Below, piece by piece: positions 35,812 to 44,570 of a DNA stretch of 64,000 bases. A model generated the notes under the pieces. That model saw only the letters and a list, made by a program, of their open reading frames with translations. It searched no databases and had not been told where the DNA came from. The stretch lies in the NCBI RefSeq assembly GCF_019602855.1, contig NZ_CP080767.1, forward strand, positions 248,001 through 312,000. The letters run 5' to 3'. How positions within the stretch are numbered: position 1 is the first letter of the stretch; each line of letters opens with the position of its first letter. Made by a program: the position numbers and the translations under genes. The stretch comes from Cupriavidus pinatubonensis. Lineage in GTDB: Bacteria > Pseudomonadota > Gammaproteobacteria > Burkholderiales > Burkholderiaceae.

Positions 35812-36240
35812 TCAGCGCAGCAGGATCAGGCGCGGCACGGCGTCGGCGCCGCTCCAGACGATGGCGTTCTGGCCGTACTTCGTACCGAGCATGCGGGCGG
35901 CTTCCAGCGAGATGCCCGGTACAAGGAAGCTCGGCTCCCCGGGCCAGCCGTTGCCCGGATGCTGCCCGATGCCCGGGATGGCCGCGAAGCCGAGTTGCGC
36001 GAGTTCATCGGCCAGCGCGTGTTGGCGTGCGTCGTTTTGCGAGGCATCGCACGGCTGGCTGAACGGATTGGCGGCGGTGATGAACGCGCTCGATGTCACC
36101 TTCAGGTGTTCGTGCAATGCAACTAGCGGTGCGCTCGGTTCGTCGATCTTCAGTGTCAGCGGCGCATCGCCATGCACGCGGTACTCGGTTTCGCGATAGG
36201 CCTGCAGCGTGGCGTTGTCGATCGCGGAGCGCGCTGGCAT
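35812..36240 (-). CDS. DUF3293 domain protein
   Basis: A 142-aa soluble protein matching DUF3293: AYRETEYRVHGD, FITAANPFSQPCDASQNDARQHAL, GQHPGNGWPGEPSFLVPGISLEAARMLGTKYGQNAIVW. The family has no assigned biochemical function. It lies 4 bp after the Crp-family gene and 2 bp before the DUF2459 gene, so it should be co-transcribed with both and controlled by the palindrome at 36949. Confidence 0.8.
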   Translation of the reverse strand: MPARSAIDNATLQAYRETEYRVHGDAPLTLKIDEPSAPLVALHEHLKVTSSAFITAANPFSQPCDASQNDARQHALADELAQLGFAAIPGIGQHPGNGWPGEPSFLVPGISLEAARMLGTKYGQNAIVWSGADAVPRLILLR

Positions 36241-36244
36241 CGCA

Positions 36245-36913
36245 TCACTCGCCGTACTGGCGCAGTCCTTCCAGGTCCAGCACTTCGATCACGCCATAGT
36301 CCACGCGCACCAGGCCCTGCTGCTCGAGCACCTTGAGCGCCTGGTTGGCGCGCTGGCGCGAAATGCCGGCGAGCAGGCCGATCTCTTCCTGCGAGATCTC
36401 CAGCGTGTTGCCGATACCGGGATAGAGATGCTCATTGAACAGCGACGAGACTGCGCGCGCCACGCGCGAGTCGATATCGAGCAGGCGTTCGTACTCAACC
36501 GCCGCGATGAACTGGCCGAGCCGCTCGTTGAACTGCGTGAGCAGGAAACGCGTGAACGGCAGGCTGGTATCCAGCAACCACTGAAAAGTGTCGCGCGGCA
36601 GGAACGCGATGGTCGAGCGGCGCAATGCCATCACGTCGTACTTGCGGATCTCCGACTTGAGCACCGCGCCCTCGCCGAACCAGCCGCCGGTCGGTACGCC
36701 GGTGAACGTGACCGACTTGCCGGACGGCGACACGGTAGTGATCTTGACGATGCCTTCGAGCACGCCCAGCCAGTGCTCGGCGATTTCACCCTTATGACAA
36801 ACGTAGTCGCCTTGCGTGTACTCGCGAACAAACATCGCGCGGCGGACGCGATCACGCTGCTCGGCACTGAGGTCAGCGGCCCACACACAACGGTCGACAA
36901 AATCGTTCAGCAT
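36245..36913 (-). CDS. Crp/Fnr-family transcriptional regulator with CooA-like recognition helix
   Basis: A 222-aa cAMP-receptor-like protein: an N-terminal cyclic-nucleotide-binding fold (residues ~20-120, GDYVCHKGEIAEHWLGVLEG...FGEGAVL), a long dimer helix and a C-terminal winged helix (ISQEEIGLLAGISRQRANQALKVLEQQGLV). No N-terminal Fnr cysteine set is present, so it does not hold an Fe-S cluster. The recognition helix reads S-R-Q where Crp has S-R-E; Q at this position is found in CooA and goes with TGTCA rather than TGTGA half-sites. A perfect TGTCA-type palindrome lies 36 bp upstream. The ligand is unknown. Confidence 0.88.
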   Translation of the reverse strand: MLNDFVDRCVWAADLSAEQRDRVRRAMFVREYTQGDYVCHKGEIAEHWLGVLEGIVKITTVSPSGKSVTFTGVPTGGWFGEGAVLKSEIRKYDVMALRRSTIAFLPRDTFQWLLDTSLPFTRFLLTQFNERLGQFIAAVEYERLLDIDSRVARAVSSLFNEHLYPGIGNTLEISQEEIGLLAGISRQRANQALKVLEQQGLVRVDYGVIEVLDLEGLRQYGE

Positions 36914-36948
36914 GGCGAAAAAATCATTGTGTAGGGATTAACCCGGAA

Positions 36949-36966
36949 TTGTCACCGGCGTGACAA
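36949..36966. promoter_or_regulatory. Crp-family operator TTGTCAC-N4-GTGACAA
   Basis: Perfect 7-bp arms around CGGC lie between the divergent Crp-family gene (start 36913) and the acyl-CoA ligase/Liv operon (start 37163). Equivalent to TGTCA-N6-TGACA. The rest of the 249-bp interval shows no other clear motif. Confidence 0.82.
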
Positions 36967-37162
36967 CCGGGGGGGAAGGCATCGGCTATCTTACGTTCAC
37001 CACGGAGCCGGCAAGTGCCACAAGGCAAGACAACAAACAGGGCACGACGGGCTTGATGCGCCGCGGCATGACTGCCGCCAGGCAAAACAGGCCAAGTATA
37101 ACGACCGGACCGGCGCTTGACACCGCGAGTGGATCCCCACCGCGGAGGGACAGGAGACAGCG

Positions 37163-39121
37163 ATGCAGGAATCGTCGGCGACGACCTTCCCGCGATTGCT
37201 GCTGGAGCACGCCCGGCAGCGGCCGGCGCATCCGGCATATCGCGAAAAGGATCTCGGCATCTGGCAAACATACAGCTGGTCACAGGCGGCGCAGGAGGTC
37301 AGGGCGCTTGCTTGCGGGCTTGCGGCATTGGGATTCACGCGCGGCATGAACCTGGCGGTGGTGGGCGACAACCGCCCGCGCCTGTACTGGGCCATGACCG
37401 CCGCACAGGCCCTGGGCGGCGTGCCGGTGCCCTTGTACCAGGACGCCATTGCGAATGAAATGGTCTACGTGCTCAACGACGCGGAGATCGACTTCGCGAT
37501 CGTCGAGGACCAGGAGCAGGTGGACAAGCTGCTGGAAGTCGAAGAGCAGCTTGCCGCTTCCGGCCGCAGCGTGCGGCACGTGATCTACGAAGATCCGCGC
37601 GGCCTGCGCGACTACGATCATCCGTCGCTGATGTCGTACGAGCGCCTGCAGGAAATCGGGCGCGAGTTCGACCAGGCGCATCCCGGCTTCTATGACGCAT
37701 CGATTGCCGCGGGATCGCCCGAGGACACGGCCATTATCCTCTATACATCGGGTACCACCGGCAAGCCCAAGGGCGTTTGCCACGCGCATCGGGGCCTGAT
37801 CGGCTCGGCGCAGAACGGTTGCGGCTTCGACGGCCTGACGGCGAAGGACGACGTGCTGTCCTACCTGCCGATGGCGTGGGTTGGCGACAACCTGTTCTCG
37901 TATGCGCAGGCCATGGTGGCCGGCTTCACGGTGAACTGCCCCGAATCGCGCGAGACCGTGATGACGGACTTGCGCGAGATCGGCCCAACCTATTACTTCG
38001 CGCCGCCGCGCATCTATGAAGGGTTGCTCACGCAGGTGATGATCCGCATGGAAGACGCAGGCTGGATCAAGCGCAAGCTGTTCCATTGGGCCATGGACGT
38101 CGCGCGCCGCTGCGGCGCCGACATCCTCGACGGCAAGCACGTCGGACTGGCCGAACGCATGCGTTACGCCGCCGGCGAGTTCCTGGTCTACGGGCCGCTG
38201 CGCAACGTGCTCGGCATGAGCCGCATCCGCGTGGGCTATACCGCTGGCGAGGCGATCGGCCCGGACCTGTTCCGCTTCTATCGTTCGATCGGCGTGAACC
38301 TCAAGCAGTTCTATGGCCAGACCGAAACCTGCGCCTATGTCTGCCTGCAGCCCGATGGTCAGGTGAAGTTCGATTCCGTGGGGCCCGCGGCACCGGGCAT
38401 GGAAATCCGCATCGCCGACAACGGCGAAGTGCTCGTGCGTGGCGTAGGTCTGCTGAAGTCCTACTACAAGCGCGACGATGCCACGCGCGAGGCCATCAAC
38501 GACGAGGGCTACTTCATGACCGGCGATGCCGGCGTGATCGATGCCGACGGCCATCTCAAGATCATCGACCGCGCCAAGGACGTGGGCAAGCTTGCCGACG
38601 GCTCGATGTTCGCGCCCAAGTACATCGAGAACAAGCTCAAGTTCTTTCCGTACATCAAGGAAGCGGTGGCTTTCGGCACGGGCCGCGACAAGGTGTGCGC
38701 GTTCATCAATATCGATTTCGACGCGGTGGGCAACTGGGCCGAGCGCCGTCACCTGCCGTACGCCGGCTATGTGGATCTCGCGGGCCAGCCTGACGTGATC
38801 GCGATGATCGGCGAATGCGTCGAACAGGTGAATGCCGACCTCGTCAACGACGGCATGCTGGCCGGCTCGCAGATCGCGCGCTTCCTGATTTTGCACAAGG
38901 AGCTTGATCCGGATGACGACGAACTGACCCGCACGCGCAAGGTGCGGCGCGGCTTTATCGCAGAGAAGTACGCGGTGCTGGTCGATGCGCTGTATGCGGG
39001 CAAGACCGAGCAGTTCATCGAGACGCGCGTCAAGTTCGAGGACGGGCGCGAGGGCAGCGTGTCGGCCACGCTGAGGCTGATGGATGCCAAACGCCTGCCG
39101 CCGGCGGCACGCGCGGCATGA
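37163..39121 (+). CDS. Long-chain-type acyl-CoA synthetase (AMP-forming)
   Basis: A 652-aa ANL-superfamily ligase that activates a carboxylate via an acyl-adenylate to its CoA thioester. The ATP loop IILYTSGTTGKPKGVCHAH is near residues 191-209, the adenine motif FYGQTETCAYV near 384, and the hinge/A8 region GYFMTGDAGVIDADGHLKIIDRAKDVGKLADGSMFAPKYIEN resembles the long-chain/bubblegum subgroup (KLADGS rather than KSGG). ACAGGAGACAGCG precedes the ATG. It is the first gene of a seven-gene operon with a Liv-type importer, which suggests the imported compound is its substrate; the compound itself is unknown. Confidence 0.92.
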   Translation: MQESSATTFPRLLLEHARQRPAHPAYREKDLGIWQTYSWSQAAQEVRALACGLAALGFTRGMNLAVVGDNRPRLYWAMTAAQALGGVPVPLYQDAIANEMVYVLNDAEIDFAIVEDQEQVDKLLEVEEQLAASGRSVRHVIYEDPRGLRDYDHPSLMSYERLQEIGREFDQAHPGFYDASIAAGSPEDTAIILYTSGTTGKPKGVCHAHRGLIGSAQNGCGFDGLTAKDDVLSYLPMAWVGDNLFSYAQAMVAGFTVNCPESRETVMTDLREIGPTYYFAPPRIYEGLLTQVMIRMEDAGWIKRKLFHWAMDVARRCGADILDGKHVGLAERMRYAAGEFLVYGPLRNVLGMSRIRVGYTAGEAIGPDLFRFYRSIGVNLKQFYGQTETCAYVCLQPDGQVKFDSVGPAAPGMEIRIADNGEVLVRGVGLLKSYYKRDDATREAINDEGYFMTGDAGVIDADGHLKIIDRAKDVGKLADGSMFAPKYIENKLKFFPYIKEAVAFGTGRDKVCAFINIDFDAVGNWAERRHLPYAGYVDLAGQPDVIAMIGECVEQVNADLVNDGMLAGSQIARFLILHKELDPDDDELTRTRKVRRGFIAEKYAVLVDALYAGKTEQFIETRVKFEDGREGSVSATLRLMDAKRLPPAARAA

Positions 39122-39137
39122 GCAGGGGAGCGAAAGC

Positions 39138-40091
39138 ATGACGCAAGTGGCCTGGCAAGGAACAGACCGCATGCCCGCGGCGCGTACGGACGCGAGCGGT
39201 GCAATGCCTGGTGGCGGCGCCATCGCGCCGGTTGGCCCGATGGCGCCCGATACGCGGGCTGATCTCGGCCTGCAGACCGGCACGCGGCATTCGCAGCAGA
39301 CGCATGAGCACGCGCGCACCGGCGGCGAGGTGATCCTCGACCTGCAGAACATCTCGCTGTCGTTCGGCGGCGTGAAGGCGCTGACGGACATCTCGTTCAA
39401 TGTGTGCGAGCACGAGATCCGCGCGATCATCGGCCCCAATGGCGCGGGCAAGAGTTCGATGCTGAACGTGATCAACGGCGTGTATCACCCGCAGCAGGGA
39501 CGCATCGTGTTCCGTGGCGAGGAACGCCGCCAGATGCATCCGACCGCCGCTGCGCGCCAGGGCATCGCGCGCACGTTCCAGAACATCGCGCTGTTCAAGG
39601 GCATGACCGTGCTCGACAACATCATGACCGGCCGCAACACGCAGTTCCGCACGAGCTTCCTCGCCCATGCGCTGTGGTGGGGCCCGGCGCGCAACGAGGA
39701 AATGCGGCACCGTCAGAAGGTGGAAGAGGTGATCGACTTCCTGGAAATCCAGTCGATCCGCAAGACGCCGGTCGGGCGCCTGCCGTACGGCTTGCAGAAG
39801 CGCGTGGAGCTGGCACGCGCACTGGCGGCCGAGCCGTCGATGCTGCTGCTCGACGAGCCGATGGCCGGCATGAACGTGGAAGAGAAGCAGGACATGTGCC
39901 GCTTCATCCTGGACGTGAACCGCCAGTTCGGCACCACCATCGTGCTGATCGAGCACGACATGGGCGTGGTGATGGATATCTCGGACCGCGTGGTGGTACT
40001 CGACTACGGCAAGAAGATCGGTGACGGGACGCCGGAAGAGGTGAAGGCGAATCCAGATGTGATCAAGGCCTACCTCGGTACGTCGCACTGA
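39138..40091 (+). CDS. Liv-type ABC transporter ATPase (LivG-like)
   Basis: A 317-aa ABC ATPase of the branched-chain amino acid/amide/urea uptake family. Walker A GPNGAGKSS, signature LPYGLQKRVELARALA (LSYG-type), Walker B LLLDEPMAGM and the LivG-typical C-terminus IKAYLG are present. An N-terminal extension of about 65 low-complexity residues precedes the ABC fold, making it longer than the usual ~255 aa; the ATG at 39138 is used because GGGGAG precedes it, though a shorter start within the extension cannot be excluded. It powers import with the two permeases that follow. Confidence 0.92.
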   Translation: MTQVAWQGTDRMPAARTDASGAMPGGGAIAPVGPMAPDTRADLGLQTGTRHSQQTHEHARTGGEVILDLQNISLSFGGVKALTDISFNVCEHEIRAIIGPNGAGKSSMLNVINGVYHPQQGRIVFRGEERRQMHPTAAARQGIARTFQNIALFKGMTVLDNIMTGRNTQFRTSFLAHALWWGPARNEEMRHRQKVEEVIDFLEIQSIRKTPVGRLPYGLQKRVELARALAAEPSMLLLDEPMAGMNVEEKQDMCRFILDVNRQFGTTIVLIEHDMGVVMDISDRVVVLDYGKKIGDGTPEEVKANPDVIKAYLGTSH

Positions 40092-40137
40092 GCCCGCACG
40101 CGGCTTTCCATTCAACTGATTCCACCGGAACGCAGCC

Positions 40138-41052
40138 ATGACGTTCTTCATTGAAATCCTGCTCGGCGGCTTGCTGTCGGGCCTGATGTACTCGCTGGTG
40201 GCGCTGGGCTTCGTGCTGATCTACAAGGCCTCCGGCGTGTTCAACTTCGCGCAGGGCGCGATGGTGTACTTCGCCGCGCTGGCCGTGGTGGGCCTGATGG
40301 ACAAGGGCCTGCCGATGTGGGCCGCCGTGATCGGCGCCTTCGTGGTGATGATCCTCGTCGGTATGAGCACCGAGCGCTTCGTGTTGCGAAAGCTGGTCAA
40401 CCAGCCGCCGATCACGCTGTTCATGGCGACCATCGGCCTGTCGTTCTTCCTCGAAGGACTGGGGCCGCTGCTGTTCGGCAACGAAGTGCGCCCGATCAAT
40501 CTCGGCATCGTCGATGAGCCGATCGAAGCCATCCTCACGCGCTTCAACGTCGTTCTCTCCAAGTTCGATCTCGCTGCCGCCGCGATCGCAGGTCTGCTGG
40601 TCGGTTCGCTCGCGCTGTTCTTCCAGTACACGAAGGTTGGACGCGCGCTGCGCGCCGTTGCCGATGACCATCAGGCCGCGCTGTCGCTGGGCATTCCGCT
40701 GCAGCATATCTGGGCGATCGTGTGGGGCGTTGCAGGCTTTGTGGCACTGGTGGCCGGCATGCTGTGGGGCTCGCGCAATGGCGTGCAGTTCGCGCTGACG
40801 CTGACCGCGCTGAAGGCGCTGCCGGTGCTGATTCTTGGCGGCTTCACCTCGGTGCCGGGCGCCATCGTTGGCGGGCTGATCATCGGCGCGTCGGAGAAGC
40901 TCGCCGAGATCTACATCCCGCCGGTGTTCCAGTCGGCGTTCGGCGGAAACTTCGGCGGCATCGAAGGCTGGTTCCCGTATGTGTTCGCGCTGCTCTTCCT
41001 GCTGGTCCGTCCGGAAGGGCTGTTCGGCGAGAAGCACATCGACCGCGTCTGA
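40138..41052 (+). CDS. Liv-type ABC permease (LivH-like)
   Basis: A 304-aa inner-membrane permease with about eight helices. The LivH opening LLGGLLSGLMYSLVALGFVLIYKASGVFNFAQGAMVYFAAL and the cytoplasmic loop RALRAVADDHQAALSLGIPLQHIWAIVW are diagnostic. It lies 46 bp after the ATPase gene and 26 bp before the second permease. Confidence 0.95.
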   Translation: MTFFIEILLGGLLSGLMYSLVALGFVLIYKASGVFNFAQGAMVYFAALAVVGLMDKGLPMWAAVIGAFVVMILVGMSTERFVLRKLVNQPPITLFMATIGLSFFLEGLGPLLFGNEVRPINLGIVDEPIEAILTRFNVVLSKFDLAAAAIAGLLVGSLALFFQYTKVGRALRAVADDHQAALSLGIPLQHIWAIVWGVAGFVALVAGMLWGSRNGVQFALTLTALKALPVLILGGFTSVPGAIVGGLIIGASEKLAEIYIPPVFQSAFGGNFGGIEGWFPYVFALLFLLVRPEGLFGEKHIDRV

Positions 41053-41078
41053 ACTGACTACGCTCCAGGAGACTTTCC

Positions 41079-42155
41079 ATGTTCTATCGTGAAGCCGGCC
41101 AGTTCAAGACGAGCTACGTCTCGGACAGCCAGATCTTCCCCATCCGTCAGGACCGCATCGGCTTTGCGGTGCTGATGGCGGTGGCCTTCGGCGTGATTCC
41201 GTTCGTTGGGTCGGAATACTGGTTCTCGGCCATCCTGATTCCGTTCCTGATCTTCTCGCTCGCGGCGCTGGGGCTGAACATCCTCACGGGCTACGCAGGC
41301 CAACTGTCGCTTGGTACGGCCGCTTTCATGGCGGTGGGTGCCTACGCCGCGTACAACTTCCAGCTTCGCATCGAGGGGATGCCGGTGCTGCTCACCTTCA
41401 TCCTCGCCGGCCTGTCGGCGGCGGTGGTGGGCGTGGCCTTCGGCTTGCCGTCGCTGCGCATCAAGGGCTTTTATCTCGCGGTCGCCACGCTCGCCGCGCA
41501 GTTCTTCGTAGTGTGGGCGCTGACCAAGTTCCCCTGGTTCTCCAACAACAGCTCGTCGGGCGTGATCACGGCGCAGCGGCTGGACCTGTTCGGCATCGCC
41601 ATCGACACGCCGGTGAAGAAGTATCTGTTCGTGCTGGCCCTCGTCACCGTACTGGCGTTCATCGCCAAGAACCTGGTGCGCTCGGCCACGGGCCGTGCAT
41701 GGATGTCGGTGCGCGACATGGACGTGGCAGCGGAAGTCATCGGCATTCCGCTGATGCGCACCAAGCTGCTGGCCTTTGCCGTGAGCTCGTTCTACTGCGG
41801 CGTGGCCGGCGCGCTGTATGCGTTCTGCTATCTCGGCTCGGTCGAGCCGGACGGCTTCTCGCTGGACCTGTCGTTCCGCGTGTTGTTCATGATCATCATC
41901 GGCGGCGTGGGCAGCATCCTGGGTTCGTTCCTTGGCGCGGCGTTCATCCTGCTGCTGCCGATCTTCCTGGACAACGTGCTGCCGCCGCTCGCATCGCTGC
42001 TGCACCTGCCGTTCACGAATGCCACGGTGTCGCATATCCAGTTGATGGTGTTCGGTGGCCTGATCATCTTCTTCCTGATCGTCGAGCCGCACGGGCTTGC
42101 GCGGTTGTGGCAGATCTCCAAGGAGAAACTCAGGCTGTGGCCGTTCCCGCACTGA
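41079..42155 (+). CDS. Liv-type ABC permease (LivM-like)
   Basis: A 358-aa permease of the LivM type: NILTGYAGQLSLGTAAFMAVGAYAAY, GLPSLRIKGFYLAVATLAAQ, and the EAA-like loop SATGRAWMSVRDMDVAAEVIGIPLMRTKLLAFAVSSFYCGVAGAL. It pairs with the LivH-like subunit to form the membrane channel. CCAGGAGACTTTCC precedes the ATG. Confidence 0.95.
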   Translation: MFYREAGQFKTSYVSDSQIFPIRQDRIGFAVLMAVAFGVIPFVGSEYWFSAILIPFLIFSLAALGLNILTGYAGQLSLGTAAFMAVGAYAAYNFQLRIEGMPVLLTFILAGLSAAVVGVAFGLPSLRIKGFYLAVATLAAQFFVVWALTKFPWFSNNSSSGVITAQRLDLFGIAIDTPVKKYLFVLALVTVLAFIAKNLVRSATGRAWMSVRDMDVAAEVIGIPLMRTKLLAFAVSSFYCGVAGALYAFCYLGSVEPDGFSLDLSFRVLFMIIIGGVGSILGSFLGAAFILLLPIFLDNVLPPLASLLHLPFTNATVSHIQLMVFGGLIIFFLIVEPHGLARLWQISKEKLRLWPFPH

Positions 42156-42242
42156 CCGTCGCACCGCTTATCGTTTTCTGACGTAGTTCGATCCAACGGG
42201 TACCCCATAACAAACGCACCTGCCAAGGTGAAGGAGACTGTC

Positions 42243-43580
42243 ATGACAACCCTGATTCGCAATGTGCAGCGTGCCGTGCTGGCCGCGAGCGCCGCGGCCG
42301 CACTGATGGCGCCGGCGGCATCCGCACTGGCGCAGGCCAACGAGCAGTTCGTGGCATTGCCGAGCTACCGCGTAGGCCCGTATGGCGCCAACGGGCAGTC
42401 CTGGTATGGCGGCTTCGTCGACTACCTGAACTACGTCAACCTCAAGGACGGTGGCGTCAACGGCGTCAAGCTGAGCTGGGAAGAGTGCGAGACCGAATAC
42501 AACAACGCCAAGGGTGTGGAGTGCTATGAACGCCTGAAGGCGAAAAACGCCACCACCAAGGGCACCGCCTATCACTCGATGTCGACGGGCATCTCGTACG
42601 CGCTGGTCGACAAGACCGCGGCCGACAAGGTGCCGCTGGTGATGATGGGCTACGGCCGCACCGATGCGGTGGATGGCTCTGTGTTCCCCTATGCCTTCCC
42701 GCTGGTGACGACCTACCAGATGCAGGTGTCGGCCATCGTGAAATACCTGGCGACCAAGAATGGCGGCTCGCTCGCCGGCAAGAAGATCGTCTACCTGTAC
42801 CACGACTCGGCCTATGGCAAGGAACCGATCGTCGCGCTGCAGGCCGAGGCCAAGCTGGGCAAGTTCAACCTGGTGGAGATTCCGGTGGCGCACCCAGGCA
42901 ACGAGCAGGGCGCGCAGTGGCTGAAGATCCGCCAGGAAAACCCGGACTACGTGATCTTCTGGGGCTGGGGCGTGATGAACCAGACCGCGCTGAAGGCAGC
43001 GCAGAAGGTGGGCTTCCCGCGTGACAAGATGATCGGCTCGTGGTGGGCGGGCTCCGAAGAGGACACCGTGCCGGCCGGCGAAGCCGCCAAGGGTTATATG
43101 AGCGCTACCTGGAACGTGGCGGGCCGCGGCGTGCCGCTGATCGCCGACATCGACAAGGTGGTGTACGGCGCGGGCAAGGGCAATATGCAGGACAAGAACA
43201 AGGTTGGCTCGGTGCTCTACAACCGTGGTGTTTCCGCGGCTGTGGTGACCGTGGAGGCGGTGCGTGTGGCACAGGAGAAGTTCGGCAAGGGCAAGCCGAT
43301 GACCGGCGATCAGATGCGCTGGGCGTTCGAGAACCTGAACCTGACCAACGCACGCCTGCAGCAGCTCGGGGCGACCGGCCTGCTGCCGGAGATCAAGACG
43401 AGCTGCGACAACCATGAGGGCTCGGGGAAGGTGAAGATCCAGCAGTGGGACGGCACCAAGTGGGTCGTGGTGTCCGACTGGATCGAAGGCAACAAGAACC
43501 TGATCCACCCGCTGTTCAAGGCGACCGCGGCGCAGTACGCGAAGGAGAAGGGAATCACGCCGGGGTGCATGAAGTCGTGA
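42243..43580 (+). CDS. Periplasmic substrate-binding protein of the Liv-type ABC transporter
   Basis: A 445-aa type I periplasmic-binding-fold protein. The signal peptide is cleaved near ASALAQANEQF. The mature chain begins with LPSYRVGPYGANGQSWYGGFVDYLNYVNLKDGGVNGVKL, characteristic of ligand receptors of the LivK superfamily but longer than LivK itself (~370). The ATG at 42243 has AAGGAGACTGTC upstream; a GTG at 42228 is rejected. Its length and divergence argue against leucine/isoleucine and fit the aromatic or larger carboxylate group; the ligand is unknown. Confidence 0.92.
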   Translation: MTTLIRNVQRAVLAASAAAALMAPAASALAQANEQFVALPSYRVGPYGANGQSWYGGFVDYLNYVNLKDGGVNGVKLSWEECETEYNNAKGVECYERLKAKNATTKGTAYHSMSTGISYALVDKTAADKVPLVMMGYGRTDAVDGSVFPYAFPLVTTYQMQVSAIVKYLATKNGGSLAGKKIVYLYHDSAYGKEPIVALQAEAKLGKFNLVEIPVAHPGNEQGAQWLKIRQENPDYVIFWGWGVMNQTALKAAQKVGFPRDKMIGSWWAGSEEDTVPAGEAAKGYMSATWNVAGRGVPLIADIDKVVYGAGKGNMQDKNKVGSVLYNRGVSAAVVTVEAVRVAQEKFGKGKPMTGDQMRWAFENLNLTNARLQQLGATGLLPEIKTSCDNHEGSGKVKIQQWDGTKWVVVSDWIEGNKNLIHPLFKATAAQYAKEKGITPGCMKS

Positions 43581-43667
43581 TTGCTGCGGCAGTGAACGCT
43601 GCCAGTTGTGTGCTCTCCGCTCGTGCGTGCACGGGCGGAGAGGCCCCAGACATTTGAGAGCCGTACC

Positions 43668-44483
43668 ATGACCCTTCTCTCCGTCAACAATATCGAAGTC
43701 ATCTACGATCACGTGATCCTGGTGCTCAAGGGCGTATCGCTCGAAGTGCCGGAGGGCAAGATCGTCGCGCTGCTGGGCGCCAACGGTGCGGGCAAGACCA
43801 CCACGCTCAAGGCCATCTCCAACCTGCTGCATGCGGAGCGCGGTGACGTCACCAAGGGCTCGGTCGAATACCGCGGCGACCGCGTCGACCAGCTCACGCC
43901 GAACGACCTGGTCCGGCGTGGCGTGATCCAGGTGATGGAGGGCCGCCACTGCTTCGCCCACCTCACCATCGAAGAGAACCTGCTGACCGGAGCCTACACG
44001 CGCGGCCTGTCGCGCGGAGAAACGCGCGACGAGCTGGAGAAGATCTACGCCTACTTCCCGCGCCTGAAGACGCGCCGCAAGTCGCAGGCGGGCTATACCT
44101 CCGGCGGCGAGCAGCAGATGTGCGCGATCGGCCGGGCCATGATGGCCAAGCCCGCGATGATCCTGCTCGACGAGCCGTCGATGGGCCTCGCGCCGCAGAT
44201 CGTCGAGGAGATCTTCGAGATCGTGCGCGACCTGAACACGCGTGAGAAGGTCAGCTTCCTGCTGGCCGAGCAGAACACCATGGTGGCGCTGCGCTATGCC
44301 GACTACGGCTACATCCTGGAGAACGGCCGCGTGGTGATGGACGGCGACGCCGAGTCGCTGCGCACCAATGAGGACGTCAAGGAGTTCTACCTTGGCGTGG
44401 CCGCCAACGACGCGGAGGGTGGAGAGCGCAAGTCGTTCCGCGATGTGAAGAGCTATCGCCGCAGAAAGCGCTGGCTGGCGTGA
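43668..44483 (+). CDS. Liv-type ABC transporter ATPase (LivF-like)
   Basis: A 271-aa ABC ATPase with Walker A GANGAGKTT, signature SGGEQQMCAIGRAMM, Walker B ILLDEPSMGLAP and a short LivF-type chain. It supplies the second nucleotide-binding domain. The C-terminal tail (SFRDVKSYRRRKRWLA) is basic and longer than in LivF. The ATG at 43668 follows GAGAGCCGTACC; the longer frame from 43608 is not used. Confidence 0.94.
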   Translation: MTLLSVNNIEVIYDHVILVLKGVSLEVPEGKIVALLGANGAGKTTTLKAISNLLHAERGDVTKGSVEYRGDRVDQLTPNDLVRRGVIQVMEGRHCFAHLTIEENLLTGAYTRGLSRGETRDELEKIYAYFPRLKTRRKSQAGYTSGGEQQMCAIGRAMMAKPAMILLDEPSMGLAPQIVEEIFEIVRDLNTREKVSFLLAEQNTMVALRYADYGYILENGRVVMDGDAESLRTNEDVKEFYLGVAANDAEGGERKSFRDVKSYRRRKRWLA

Positions 44484-44570
44484 CGCACTCCGGTTGCTTG
44501 CCACGTCCCCTCAGCGGAAGAGGGGCGCAACACCCGCCGAATTCACCGAACTTATTCGTCGTATCCCACC

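Noticed and set aside
37280-39475. A 731-codon antisense frame over the acyl-CoA ligase gene
   Set aside because: Same codon-bias artefact; low-complexity translation and no ribosome site.
42168-44504. A 778-codon antisense frame over the receptor and LivF genes
   Set aside because: Shadow of the sense genes, which have clear signal peptide, Walker and signature motifs.
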